Shown: positions 25,181 to 34,195, numbered from the stretch's first letter. The stretch is DNA of 64,000 nucleotides from JBLXBZ01 sp048265185 (GCA_048265185.1 JBLXBZ010000002.1:248001-312000), one strand, 5' to 3'. Numbers and translations are program-made. The notes: generated by a model not told the origin, from the sequence alone.

Positions 25181-25888
25181 TTAAGCGACGGCGGTTTTCT
25201 TTTCTGCGATCGCCTCAAGCGCAAGCTCTACGACTTTGCTGCTTGATTGTTGGTTTTGACCTGTAATCAAGCGTCCGTCCCGCACGGCGTATGGCTCGCG
25301 TTGGGGGCCGGATTCGAAAAGTCCTCCAAGGGATAGGATGCGCTTTTCCAATGGAAAAGGAGTGGCGGCGCTGGAGCCAACCACTTCTTCCTGCGTGTCG
25401 GTGGAGCCCGTGACGCGCAGGTTCGACACTAATGGCGCGCCGTCGGGTTTACGCGCTTTAAGCAAGCCAGAGACGCCATAGCCGACGGCTCCTATAAATG
25501 AGCCATTGGCGTAGGAGCGGGAAACTAGGCTGGCGAGCGGCGCGCAGTTGGGGAAGTCCCACATGGCGCCGTGGCCGCCTGCGAGAAAGACAACGCCATA
25601 TTCGGGAGACGCGTCGCCGATCTGGAGGGTTTTCTTCAGTAAAGAAGAGGCGATTTCATCAGCAAGAAACCGTTTCACGCTTTGCGGTCGCTCTTGTGTG
25701 TCGTCGGCCAGGCTTTCGGGGGCGGGAAGCGCGTCTTCGCCAGCGATAGAGGAGAGAACGACTTCATATTTTGCGTCGCGAAAGGCCCAGTAGGAGGCCG
25801 CGATTTCTTCGAAATTGAAGCCGGTCTTTTTTCCCGTAGGTCCGAGTTCAGTATGAGATGTAAGTACAATCAACGCCTTACGATTCAT
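25181..25888 (-). CDS. DJ-1/PfpI superfamily protein lacking the catalytic cysteine
   Basis: A 235-residue cytosolic protein of the type 1 glutamine amidotransferase-like (DJ-1/PfpI, Hsp31-like) fold: ALIVLTSHTELG at the start, NFEEIAASYWAFRDAKYEVVLSS, and FLAGGHGAMWDFPN near residue 105. The nucleophile elbow, normally AVCHG, reads GAVGYGVSGL, so the Cys is Gly and the His is Tyr. Peptidase, glyoxalase or deglycase activity by the usual mechanism is therefore unlikely; a chaperone-like or binding role is possible. The ATG at 25888 has an AAGGAGAG site; the frame extends to 25942. It ends 68 bases from the convergent permease gene. Confidence 0.85.
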   Translation of the reverse strand: MNRKALIVLTSHTELGPTGKKTGFNFEEIAASYWAFRDAKYEVVLSSIAGEDALPAPESLADDTQERPQSVKRFLADEIASSLLKKTLQIGDASPEYGVVFLAGGHGAMWDFPNCAPLASLVSRSYANGSFIGAVGYGVSGLLKARKPDGAPLVSNLRVTGSTDTQEEVVGSSAATPFPLEKRILSLGGLFESGPQREPYAVRDGRLITGQNQQSSSKVVELALEAIAEKKTAVA

Positions 25889-25966
25889 GCGTCTCTCCTT
25901 GCTTGGGGGGCAGGCTCCCTCAACGTTGAAGGCCCAGCTCAACCTTGAGCGCGAGGCGCCTCGCCA

Positions 25967-26164
25967 GTCTCACGCCATAGCCGTTCTCCGGCAATAAGCG
26001 AACGTTGGCTCATCTTTGATGAGTAAAGATGTGGCGCGGCGACGCCTGAAAACAACCCCTTGGAGAGGCGTGAGGCTGGGCGTTTTACTCATGCGCTGAA
26101 AGATCGCTCATGCGCCGACAGAAAGAGGGGCGCCACGTCGCCGGCGCCGCCTATGGCGTGAGAC
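25967..26164. repeat. 198-bp element with nested perfect inverted repeats
   Basis: The ends are a perfect 14-base inverted repeat (25967-25980 and 26151-26164, gtctcacgccatag and its complement). Inside is a second perfect nine-base inverted pair (26019-26027 and 26084-26092, atgagtaaa and its complement), and a local hairpin catcttt/aaagatg at 26011-26031. The stretch is non-coding, between the DJ-1-like gene start and the lutC stop. It could be a structured RNA, a lutC 3' untranslated element or a small palindromic mobile element. I cannot choose among these. Confidence 0.6.
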
Positions 26165-26177
26165 GTCAATCGTTCTG

Positions 26178-26858
26178 TCAGTCATCAATGACGATGATGT
26201 GAAGCGCGCGCGGTCCATGAGCGCCCAACAGCAGCTTTTGCTCAATATCGCCAGACCGGGATGGGCCGGTGATCATATTCACCGTGCGCGGCATGACGCC
26301 TTTGCCGTAAACTTCGCGCAGGCGCGCCCACATGGTTTCATAATCGCCGACGATATCGCGGGAGGAAATTACGGCGATGTGATTTTCAGGCAGAAAATTC
26401 AAGGTCGTGGGGTTGTCCGACCCTGAAGTCATCACCAATGTGCCGCTTTCGGCGATCCCGGCCTCGGCGTGAGAGAGGGAGACTTCGTCGCTGGCGATGG
26501 CGGGGCCATGATCGATGGTTAACTGGGTTTGCGCCGCCCAGTTCATTGAGGTTAGGCGTTTGTCCGCGCCCATGCGCAGCTTCATGGGAAGATTACGAGA
26601 CCGCAGATAGTCCGCCACGGCGTCTGGGGCGGCTTCGGCGGAGGCGATATATGCGACGGTCGCCTGAACGCGCTCAGCCATTTCGCCGAACAGGGTTACT
26701 TGTTCGGGATGCGGGATCTGCCCCCGCTTCGGGATGACGCCTTTGGGCGCGCGTTGCAAGCGATCGGTCACCGCCGCTCTGCGCGCCGTATCGGTTGCTT
26801 TGCGGCCCAGCGAGGCCCGGATTTTTGCAAGAATGGGATTGTCCGCAGACGCGTTCAT
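26178..26858 (-). CDS. lutC: Lactate utilization protein C (LUD domain)
   Basis: A 226-residue cytosolic LUD-domain protein, third subunit of the LutABC L-lactate oxidase complex that converts L-lactate to pyruvate. It shows SGSDNPTTLNFLPENHIAVI near residue 165, preceded by SHAEAGIAESGTLVMT, and a C-terminal ITGPSRSGDIEQKLLLGAHGPRALHIIVID, all typical of LutC/YkgG. It begins with the ATG at 26858, four bases inside the lutB stop, so translation is coupled. It is the last gene of lutABC and is followed by the nested repeat at 25967-26164. Confidence 0.93.
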   Translation of the reverse strand: MNASADNPILAKIRASLGRKATDTARRAAVTDRLQRAPKGVIPKRGQIPHPEQVTLFGEMAERVQATVAYIASAEAAPDAVADYLRSRNLPMKLRMGADKRLTSMNWAAQTQLTIDHGPAIASDEVSLSHAEAGIAESGTLVMTSGSDNPTTLNFLPENHIAVISSRDIVGDYETMWARLREVYGKGVMPRTVNMITGPSRSGDIEQKLLLGAHGPRALHIIVIDD

Positions 26859-28276
26859 TGTGATGCTCTCCGCTTGGCCCATTGTTGTTGAAAGGTTTTT
26901 CCTTCAGGGGCGGGCATGTCCCGGTATTTGGTCCAGCCACTGGCCAGAGGCAAACTGGACAGCCGGCCTTTGCCGCGCGCCAGAAGACGCAAGGAACTGG
27001 CCGCCAGGCTGGTGGCCATCTGGTAGAGTTTCGGGCGGCGCGCGAAAAACGCCCAGACGCCAAGTCCGTAACGCACGGTCGCCGGGGTGAGGTTGCGAGA
27101 AAACTCGCGTTCCCGCCAGTGGCGCATCATCTTGGGTAGAGGAATGCGCATGGGGCAGACGCTTTCACAACGTCCGCAAAAAGTGGATGCGTTTGGCAGG
27201 TGGCCGGATTTATCGACGCCAATAAGAGAAGGCGTGAGAACAGCGCCCATGGGGCCGGGATAGACCCAGCCATAAGCGTGACCGCCAACGGAATGATAGA
27301 CCGGGCAGTGGTTCATGCAGGCGCCGCAGCGAATGCAACGCAGCATATCTTGATATTCCGAGCCCAACATGGACGAGCGGCCATTGTCCAGTAAAACGAC
27401 ATGGTAAGCTTCAGGGCCGTCCGGGTCGCCTTCGCGCCGTGGTCCGGTTGAGAAAGTCGTGTAGGCGGAGAGATCTTGACCTGTGGCGGAGCGCGCCAGA
27501 ATTCTCAGTATCTGGGAGACGTCTTCAAGGGTTGGGACGATTTTTTCAATTGATGCGACGGCAATGTGAACCTTGGGGAGGATCTGGGTGAGATCGCCAT
27601 TGCCCTCATTGGTGACGATCACCGAGGTTCCGGTCTCCGCCACCAAGAAATTAGCGCCGGTGATCCCAACGTCGGCTTGAAAATATTTTTCGCGCAGGAC
27701 AGTGCGCGCTTCGTCCAGCAGCGTTTCCGGTTCGGTGAGATTGCGCTCCGGGTCGAGGTGATCATGAACCCTGCGAAAATCTTCCTCAACCTGAGCTTTG
27801 GTCAGATGCACGGCGGGGGCGATGATGTGGCTTGGATGTTCGTCGCGCAGTTGGATGATATATTCGCCGAGATCCGTTTCGACGGGAGTGACGCCTTGGG
27901 ATTCGAAAAAGGCGTTGAGCTCGATTTCTTCGGTGATCATGGACTTGCCCTTGGTCACCGTCTTGGCGTTATTTTGTTTGCAGATATCCAGAATGATCCG
28001 CCGAGCGTCTTCCGCGGTTTCGGCCCAATGCACATGGCCGCCGGCCGCCTCGACTTTTTCCGCGTAGATTTCGAGATAAAGATCAAGGTTTTCTAGGACG
28101 TGATTCTTGATGTCCCGGCCGTTGTCGCGCAGTTGGTCGAATTCTGGAAGGGCGTCCATCGCTTTGACGCGCTTTTCAATAAAGCCCTCCCGGACATTCC
28201 CCAAGGCCTGCTGTAGTTGCGTGTCGCTTAGGGCTTTTTGGGCGTTCTTCTTGAAAGTGGGGGAAGTTATTTGCAT
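26855..28276 (-). CDS. lutB: Lactate utilization iron-sulfur protein B
   Basis: A 473-residue cytosolic protein with a LUD domain (about 60-285, with ITGANFLVAETGTSVIVTNEGNGDL) followed by two 4Fe-4S binding motifs, CIRCGACMNHCPVYHSVGGH near residue 310 and CGRCESVCPMRIPLPKMMRH near residue 365. A C-terminal basic tail ends the protein. It carries electrons in LutABC during L-lactate oxidation. lutA ends two bases before its start and lutC overlaps its stop by four bases. The ATG at 28276 is preferred over 28294. Confidence 0.95.
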   Translation of the reverse strand: MQITSPTFKKNAQKALSDTQLQQALGNVREGFIEKRVKAMDALPEFDQLRDNGRDIKNHVLENLDLYLEIYAEKVEAAGGHVHWAETAEDARRIILDICKQNNAKTVTKGKSMITEEIELNAFFESQGVTPVETDLGEYIIQLRDEHPSHIIAPAVHLTKAQVEEDFRRVHDHLDPERNLTEPETLLDEARTVLREKYFQADVGITGANFLVAETGTSVIVTNEGNGDLTQILPKVHIAVASIEKIVPTLEDVSQILRILARSATGQDLSAYTTFSTGPRREGDPDGPEAYHVVLLDNGRSSMLGSEYQDMLRCIRCGACMNHCPVYHSVGGHAYGWVYPGPMGAVLTPSLIGVDKSGHLPNASTFCGRCESVCPMRIPLPKMMRHWREREFSRNLTPATVRYGLGVWAFFARRPKLYQMATSLAASSLRLLARGKGRLSSLPLASGWTKYRDMPAPEGKTFQQQWAKRRASQ

Positions 28277-28277
28277 T

Positions 28278-29045
28278 TTATTTTCTTTCGCCAATAGCCG
28301 GTTGATCGGTCATTCCGGCGAGAACTTCAGCCACATGACGCACTTTAATCGCGGAGCCTTCGCGCTTGAGTTTTCCAGCCATATTCATCAAGCACCCAAG
28401 GTCGCCCGCCAGCAAGGTGTCCGCGCCGCTGGCCTTGATGTTTGCGGATTTTTCGCCCACGATCTTGTTGGAGATATCGGCGTATTTGACGCAAAAGGTT
28501 CCACCGAAACCGCAGCAAACGTCCGGGTCTTTCATTTCGGTAATGGAGAGACCGTCAACCGATTTCAAAAGTTTGCGGGGTTGGGAGGAAATGCCCATTT
28601 CGCGAAGGCCCGAGCAGCTGTCATGATAGGTGATTGTCCCGTCAAATTGCGCGTCAACGGTTTTGACACCCAAAACATCCGTCAGGAAACTGGTCAGTTC
28701 GAACACCTTGGCGGAGAAGGTTTCGGCACGCTTGTGCGCCGCCTCGTCGCCCTCAAAAAGCTCAGGATAATGTTTTTTGAGCATGCCGGCGCAAGAACCG
28801 GAAGGCGCGACCACATAGTCATAGCCTTCAAACGCCTTGATCACTTGCGCGGCTACGGCGCGGGCGTCTTCACGGTCGCCTGAGTTGAAAGCGGGTTGGC
28901 CGCAGCAGGTTTGCGCCGCCGGCGCCTCCACCACGCAATCTGCGTCTTCGAGCAATTTGACAGCCGCAAATCCGACGCTTGGGCGAAATAAATCGACCAG
29001 ACAGGTTACGAAAAGCCCGATTTTGGGAGCTTGAGGCGTCGACAT
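28278..29045 (-). CDS. lutA: Lactate utilization protein A (CCG-domain oxidoreductase)
   Basis: A 255-residue cytosolic protein with two cysteine-rich CCG domains: TCCGQPAFNSGD near residue 42 and VCCGFGGTFCVKY near residue 180, also SCSGLREMGI and LAGDLGCLMNMAG. These bind an iron-sulfur or related cofactor, as in heterodisulfide reductase B. It is the first gene of lutABC. The frame starts at 29045 with an upstream gap of 291 bases that probably contains the promoter. Length matches LutA/YkgE. A c-type cytochrome gene on the same strand lies upstream. Confidence 0.95.
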   Translation of the reverse strand: MSTPQAPKIGLFVTCLVDLFRPSVGFAAVKLLEDADCVVEAPAAQTCCGQPAFNSGDREDARAVAAQVIKAFEGYDYVVAPSGSCAGMLKKHYPELFEGDEAAHKRAETFSAKVFELTSFLTDVLGVKTVDAQFDGTITYHDSCSGLREMGISSQPRKLLKSVDGLSITEMKDPDVCCGFGGTFCVKYADISNKIVGEKSANIKASGADTLLAGDLGCLMNMAGKLKREGSAIKVRHVAEVLAGMTDQPAIGERK

Positions 29046-29293
29046 GGCGCTGAACTTTCTTTAATTGCTGGCGGGTTTTGGCTTGCTTAATGTTACGGCA
29101 GGTGGGTGAGGTTTGAACTTTTATCTTGTTTATGTCGACGTAAATTGAACTCACGCGCAAGACTTGTCCAGACCTAGCGTGAACAAATTTGACGGCTAAA
29201 GCCTTAATATAACAATTGCGAAGGGGAGAGGCTAACTGCGCATGGGGAGAGGGAATTCGCGGCGCATAGGTGTTTTGGGGGCGTAATTTAAGG

Positions 29294-29313
29294 GCCGGAC
29301 GCGTGCGTCCGGC
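29294..29313 (-). terminator. Probable terminator after the cytochrome c gene
   Basis: A GC palindrome (gccggacgc/gcgtccggc) starts 23 bases after the minus-strand cytochrome stop at 29337. On the minus strand it is followed by CCTTAAATT, a weak T/A stretch. It separates the cytochrome transcript from lutABC. Confidence 0.5.
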
Positions 29314-29336
29314 TATTTATAACGGTCGTTCAGAAA

Positions 29337-29735
29337 TTACTTTTCAGACCCATCGGCGTTGAATTGGCTAAGATAGGCGATGATGTTTTGGCGGTCTTTT
29401 TCTTTTTTCAAACCGGCGAAAGCCATTTTCCCTTTTGGGATCACGGTTCTCGGTTTTGTCAAATATGCGTCAAGGGTCGCTACGTCCCAAACTTTGCCGG
29501 CCTCTTTTCCCTCCAGCAAAGATTTGGAATATTTATAACCTTCAACATCGCCCCATGGACGGTCAACGACGCCGTTGAGCACAGGGCCGACTTTATTTTT
29601 CGCGCCTTCGCCAACGGCGTGGCAGGCGGCGCATTTTTTGAAAACTTTTTGACCTTTTGCAGGGTCGCCATCTGCGAGCGCATATGACGTCAACGCCAAA
29701 AATGCCGCGCTGGCGACCAGTAGGTGTTTTCTCAT
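29337..29735 (-). CDS. Periplasmic class I c-type cytochrome
   Basis: A 132-residue single-haem cytochrome c with a signal peptide (about 1-21, ending SYALA). The haem motif is CAACH near residue 35, in KKCAACHAVGEGAKNKVGP; the axial Met candidate is in PKGKMAFAGLKKEKD near residue 104, and it ends IIAYLSQF. This is the cytochrome c2/c-550 type that carries electrons from the bc1 complex to oxidase. It lies between lutABC and a LysR gene on the same strand, separated by a hairpin. A link to lactate or glycolate oxidation is only suggested by position. Confidence 0.93.
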   Translation of the reverse strand: MRKHLLVASAAFLALTSYALADGDPAKGQKVFKKCAACHAVGEGAKNKVGPVLNGVVDRPWGDVEGYKYSKSLLEGKEAGKVWDVATLDAYLTKPRTVIPKGKMAFAGLKKEKDRQNIIAYLSQFNADGSEK

Positions 29736-29891
29736 ATTTATAATCTCCCTCCAAATTGCAGATCATGACGGAGGCGCAAGCGCTGGTCCGGTCGATGTTC
29801 GCATAGCGCAACATGGCATAGGTTCACTTTTACGTCATGAGTGAATTTGTCGCAGGCCGCTTGCCGCGCATTATAGAATTCTTCGAGGCGT

Positions 29892-30803
29892 CTAAAGGTG
29901 CTCCAGTCCTGCGTCCCAATAGGGGGAGGGGCCATAGAGTTTGGCGAGAAAATCGATGAAAATTCGCACTTTCGCCGGAAGAAACTGGCGGCTTGGATAG
30001 ACGGCGTAAAGACCGACGCTTTTTGAAGCCCTGTAGGCGGGAAGAACGACTTTCAGCGCGCCGGAGCGTAATTCCGGACCTACGTCCCAGGTGGAGCGAA
30101 GAGCGATTCCAAGCCCCGCGATTAGCGCTTCACGAACAACTTCGCTTGAGTTTGTGCGGATCGGTCCATGAGTGCGCGTCGTTATAGGGCCATCTGGCCC
30201 ATCGAGGCGCCAGGGGGTTTGATGTTCGGCCGCGATACAGGCGTGGTGGCTGAGGTCAGCAATCGTTTGCGGTTCGCCGTGGGCCGCGAGGTAGCGGGGG
30301 GAGGCGCATAAGACCCTGTGAACCGGAGAAAGCTTACGCGCGACGAGGGATGAATCCGAAAGTTCCGCGATGCGGATCGCCATGTCGTAACCTTCGCCGA
30401 CAATATCGGTGAAAGTGTCGCTCAGATCGAGATTGACTGTCAGCTCTGCGTTTTTTTCTAAAAATCGGGCGAGGTGAGGCGCGATATGGAGACGACCGAA
30501 TGATGTGGGGGCGATAATTTTCAATGTGCCTTTGGCCATCTCAGAGCGGCGCGCGACATAATCTTGCGCTTCTTCAACGGCCTCTAAAATGGCGACGACT
30601 CGCTCATGAAAACCCACGCCAGCCTCCGTAAGCGCAATTTGTCGGGTGGTCCTTTGCAAAAGGCGCGTTCCCAATTGATCTTCAAGGCGGCGCATGCGTT
30701 TGGAGACGACGGCGGGGGACAAACCCATTTCGCGGCCGGCGCCCGACATGGAGCCGGCGCTGACGACCTTGGCGAAAATTTCAAAATCAAGAAATGAATC
30801 CAT
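29892..30803 (-). CDS. LysR family transcriptional regulator
   Basis: A 303-residue regulator. The N-terminal helix-turn-helix reads FEIFAKVVSAGSMSGAGREMGLSPAVVSKRMRRLEDQLG, with TRLLQRTTRQIALTEAG after it, placing it in the CrgA/DmlR-like LysR group. The effector domain (about 90-295) includes LKIIAPTSFGRLHIAPHLARF. It is divergent from glcD with a gap of 218 bases, so control of the glc operon is a fair guess. The ATG at 30803 (MDSFLDFEIF) fits the family start better than 30827. Confidence 0.93.
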   Translation of the reverse strand: MDSFLDFEIFAKVVSAGSMSGAGREMGLSPAVVSKRMRRLEDQLGTRLLQRTTRQIALTEAGVGFHERVVAILEAVEEAQDYVARRSEMAKGTLKIIAPTSFGRLHIAPHLARFLEKNAELTVNLDLSDTFTDIVGEGYDMAIRIAELSDSSLVARKLSPVHRVLCASPRYLAAHGEPQTIADLSHHACIAAEHQTPWRLDGPDGPITTRTHGPIRTNSSEVVREALIAGLGIALRSTWDVGPELRSGALKVVLPAYRASKSVGLYAVYPSRQFLPAKVRIFIDFLAKLYGPSPYWDAGLEHL

Positions 30804-31021
30804 TATCAACCGTTTGGAAATGATCAATTGCCTGACTTACGCCTTTCGGCGCAGAGACGATTCTGGCAAATTGCGCAAAATGCGCGCGACGTCAGACTTA
30901 GTGCGAGTGTGACATAAGCTTGCGAGGTTCTTCGTTTATCGTGCAAACAGGCGGGATGAAAGTCCAATAGTTTCACTATGGATCGAGCGCGGCGGTCGCG
31001 CGCTTGCCGAGGGAGAGTGAT

Positions 31022-32518
31022 ATGAGCGGCATTTTGATGCCCAAGCCTGACGAGGGCGTGCTTGCGCGTCGGGGTGAAATTGTTAAGGCGCTGCAGTCCA
31101 TCGTGCCGGGAGAGGGCGTGATCGACGCGCTTGGCGAAATGCGCGCTTATGAAACCGACGCCTTGACCGCTTACCGTCAAATTCCGCTTGTGGTGGTGCT
31201 GCCGGAGACGGTTGAGCAAGTGTCGGCGGTGTTGCGCTATTGCCATGAGAATGGCGTCAACGTGGTGCCGCGCGGCGCTGGAACGTCGCTTTCTGGCGGC
31301 GCGCTTCCGGTGGCGGACGGCGTGTTGCTTTCAATGATGAAGTTTAACCGGGTGCTGGATATCGACACCGCCAACCGCGTGGCCGTCGTTCAACCCGGCG
31401 TCACCAATCTGGGCGTCACGCGCGCGGTGGAGGAGGATGGCTTTTATTACGCGCCGGACCCTTCCTCGCAAATCGCCTGTTCAATCGGTGGCAATATCGC
31501 GGAAAATTCTGGCGGCGTGCATTGTCTTAAATACGGACTGACGACCAATAACGTCCTCGGGCTGGAGATGGTGTTGATCACGGGGGAGGTGATTCGCCTT
31601 GGCGGCAAGCATCTGGACAGCGAAGGCTATGATTTTCTGGCGCTGATGACGGGATCGGAAGGTTTGCTCGGGGTGGTCACTGAAGTCACCGTTCGGATTT
31701 TGCAAAAACCGGAGACGGCCCGGGCGGCTCTGATCGGCTTTCCCTCCACCGAAGAAGGGGGGCAATGCGTCGCCGACATCATTGGAGCGGGCATTATTCC
31801 CGGCGGCATGGAGATGATGGATAAGCTGGCGATTAATGCGGCGGAGGATTTCGTCAACGCAGGATATCCGCGCGAGGCCGAAGCGCTGATGATCGTCGAG
31901 TTGGATGGACCTGAGGCGGAAGTTGATTATCTGCTTGGGGAGGTGGAAACGCTGGCCAAGAAAAATGGCGCGTTTTACTTGCGCGTCTCCGAGAGCGAAG
32001 AAGAGAGAATGACGTTTTGGGCGGGGCGAAAAGCCGCCTTTCCCGCGGTGGGGCGGATTTCACCCGATTATCTGTGCATGGACGGCACGATCCCGCGTAA
32101 GCGTTTGCCGGAAGTTCTGGCGCGAATGCGTGAGCTGGGGGAAAAACACGGGCTGGCTTGCGCGAATGTGTTTCACGCCGGCGACGGCAATTTGCATCCG
32201 TTGATCCTTTATGACGCCAATGAACCGGGACAATTGGAGGCGGCGGAGGCTTTCGGCGCCGATATTCTACGTCTTTGCGTTGAAGTTGGCGGGGTGTTGA
32301 CGGGCGAGCACGGGGTTGGGATCGAGAAGCGCGACTTGATGCCGGAAATGTTCTCGGAGGACGATTTGAAACAGCAACAGCGCGTGAAATGCGCCTTCGA
32401 CGGCAAGCAATTACTGAACCCGGGAAAGGTGTTTCCCGTCTTGCATCGCTGCGCGGAGCTTGGGCGCATGCATGTGCATAAGGGACAATTACCCTTTCCC
32501 GATATTCCGAGGTTCTGA
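31022..32518 (+). CDS. glcD: Glycolate oxidase subunit D, FAD-linked
   Basis: A 498-residue FAD enzyme that oxidises glycolate (and often D-lactate) to the 2-oxoacid. The FAD-binding type 4 domain shows PRGAGTSLSGGALPVADGVLLSM near residue 85, QPGVTNLGVTRA and SIGGNIAENSGGVHCLKYG. The C-terminal oxidase domain has ANVFHAGDGNLHPLIL and GVLTGEHGVGIEKRDLM with the metal-binding His. A GGGAGAG site supports the ATG at 31022. The stop shares one base with the glcE start. The complex GlcDEF passes electrons to the quinone pool. Confidence 0.95.
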   Translation: MSGILMPKPDEGVLARRGEIVKALQSIVPGEGVIDALGEMRAYETDALTAYRQIPLVVVLPETVEQVSAVLRYCHENGVNVVPRGAGTSLSGGALPVADGVLLSMMKFNRVLDIDTANRVAVVQPGVTNLGVTRAVEEDGFYYAPDPSSQIACSIGGNIAENSGGVHCLKYGLTTNNVLGLEMVLITGEVIRLGGKHLDSEGYDFLALMTGSEGLLGVVTEVTVRILQKPETARAALIGFPSTEEGGQCVADIIGAGIIPGGMEMMDKLAINAAEDFVNAGYPREAEALMIVELDGPEAEVDYLLGEVETLAKKNGAFYLRVSESEEERMTFWAGRKAAFPAVGRISPDYLCMDGTIPRKRLPEVLARMRELGEKHGLACANVFHAGDGNLHPLILYDANEPGQLEAAEAFGADILRLCVEVGGVLTGEHGVGIEKRDLMPEMFSEDDLKQQQRVKCAFDGKQLLNPGKVFPVLHRCAELGRMHVHKGQLPFPDIPRF

Positions 32519-33762
32519 TGAGTGAATGTTTCAAACCGTCGGATGCGGCGGGCGTGGCGGAGGTCGTCGCTTGGGCGGCGGCGGAAAATTACCCTCTCGA
32601 AGTTGTGGGCGGCGGGTCAAAGCGCACCCTAGGTCGTCCGGTGCAGGCGGCCCATTGTTTGGCGCTTGGGGCGCTTTCAGGGGTGGAGCTATATGAGCCG
32701 GCGGAATTGGTGTTGCGCGTCAAGGCGGGCACGCCGATGGATGAGATTTTCGCCCTGCTGGAGCGGGAAAACCAAGAACTGGCGTTCGAGCCGCTGGATT
32801 ATGGCCCTTTGCTCAGGAAGAGCGCAGAGACTGAGGGCGCTGGGCTTGATGTTGTGACTGGCGGCACCGTTGGGGGGATGATCGGGACTAATCTCGCAGG
32901 CCCCAAACGTTTGAAATTTGGCGCCGCTCGCGATCACATTCTTGGAATGGAGGCGGTGTCTGGGCGTGGAGAATTGTTCAAATCAGGCGGTCAGGTAGTC
33001 AAGAACGTCACGGGATATGATTTGCCGCGCGCTTTGACCGGGTCGTGGGGAACCTTGGCGGTGGCGACCAGCATCACGCTTAAAGTCATGCCGAAGGCGG
33101 AGATGGAGGCGACGTTCGTTCTTCGAGGCCTGTCTGACGCGCAAGGGGTTGAAAGCTTGTGCCGGGCCATGGGATCGTCGGCGGAAGTGGCGAGCGCGGC
33201 GCATCTGCCGGGCGGAGGCGGGGCCTTTGGGGTCGATGGTCTGGACGGAGAGCGCCCGGCGACGCTTTTGCGGTTGGAAGGCTTTGGACAGTCGGTCGAT
33301 TACCGTTTTGATATCCTACGTCGGGTTCTCGGTGAGTTTGGGACGGCCGAAAGGCTTGAGGCGCAGGCCTCGCGGAGCTTATGGCGCGGCGTTCGCGATT
33401 GTCGTCCATTTTGGGGAAGTGCGGCTCCGGTGTGGAGGGTCTCCGTGGCGCCTAACGCGGGGCCGGCTTTTGTACGCGCCCTTTGCGAGGTCGCGGGCGC
33501 GGATGTTTTTTACGATTGGTCTGGCGGATTGGTCTGGGCGCAGATGCGAGGCGACGATCCAATGGCGGAGGATGTGCGCGCAGCCGTGGCCAAAGCCGGC
33601 GGGGGGCATGCGACCTTGGTTCGCGCCAGCGCGGCGGAGCGTAGCGCTCTCGCGGTGTTTGAGCCGCAAGCGCCGGCGTTGGCGCAATTAACCCGCAGGT
33701 TTAAACAACAATTCGATCCATCGGGGATTTTAAATCCCGGGCGGATGGTCAACGGCTTATGA
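32518..33762 (+). CDS. glcE: Glycolate oxidase subunit E, FAD-binding
   Basis: A 414-residue FAD-binding type 4 protein and partner of GlcD. Motifs: VVGGGSKRTLGRPV near residue 30, VKAGTPMDEI, VTGGTVGGMIGTNLAGPKRLKFGAARDHILG near residue 115 and VKNVTGYDLPRALTGSWGTLAVAT. The C-terminal end, FDPSGILNPGRM, is shared with GlcD-type oxidases. It starts on the last base of the glcD stop codon (TGATG), so it is translationally coupled. It is followed by the small DUF4870 membrane gene rather than directly by glcF. Confidence 0.94.
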   Translation: MSECFKPSDAAGVAEVVAWAAAENYPLEVVGGGSKRTLGRPVQAAHCLALGALSGVELYEPAELVLRVKAGTPMDEIFALLERENQELAFEPLDYGPLLRKSAETEGAGLDVVTGGTVGGMIGTNLAGPKRLKFGAARDHILGMEAVSGRGELFKSGGQVVKNVTGYDLPRALTGSWGTLAVATSITLKVMPKAEMEATFVLRGLSDAQGVESLCRAMGSSAEVASAAHLPGGGGAFGVDGLDGERPATLLRLEGFGQSVDYRFDILRRVLGEFGTAERLEAQASRSLWRGVRDCRPFWGSAAPVWRVSVAPNAGPAFVRALCEVAGADVFYDWSGGLVWAQMRGDDPMAEDVRAAVAKAGGGHATLVRASAAERSALAVFEPQAPALAQLTRRFKQQFDPSGILNPGRMVNGL

Positions 33763-33829
33763 TCGTGTTTCACTAGCGAACTATTTGGAAGGTATGAGAG
33801 CGCTTTTACTTCTTAAGGGGGATGATGTC

Positions 33830-34195
33830 ATGAGTATGCAAAATAACAATGACGCAAGTGGTTATATAGAAGCCGGCGAGCGCAACGTGAGTTTGATTTA
33901 TATTCTCTATCTGGTCAGTTTCATTGTTGGCGTGACTGTTCTGATCGGGCTTGTTTTCGCTTACATGAACAGGGGAAAGGTCAGCGGGTGGGTGGACAGC
34001 CACTATACCTATCAAATTCGCACCTTTTGGATGGGGCTTCTTTTTGGTTTCGTCTCAATGCTTCTCATGTTCGTCGGCATTGGTTTTTTATTGATGTTCG
34101 TCGTGGCGATCTGGATGATAGTTCGCTGCGTCAAGGGGCTGCAAGCTGCGGGCCGCCGCGAGGCGATCGCTAACCCTCAAACCTGGCTTTTCTGA
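33830..34195 (+). CDS. DUF4870 family membrane protein inside the glc operon
   Basis: A 121-residue inner-membrane protein with three hydrophobic segments (about 23-45, 63-85 and 82-105). The motif VDSHYTYQIRTFW between helices and the Tic20-like topology place it in DUF4870. The protein has a short polar N-terminal tail and ends NPQTWLF. Function is unknown; it may anchor or assist the GlcDEF complex. The ATG at 33830 has a GGGGGAT site. Its stop overlaps the glcF start by one base, which ties it to the operon. Length is typical. Confidence 0.82.
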   Translation: MSMQNNNDASGYIEAGERNVSLIYILYLVSFIVGVTVLIGLVFAYMNRGKVSGWVDSHYTYQIRTFWMGLLFGFVSMLLMFVGIGFLLMFVVAIWMIVRCVKGLQAAGRREAIANPQTWLF

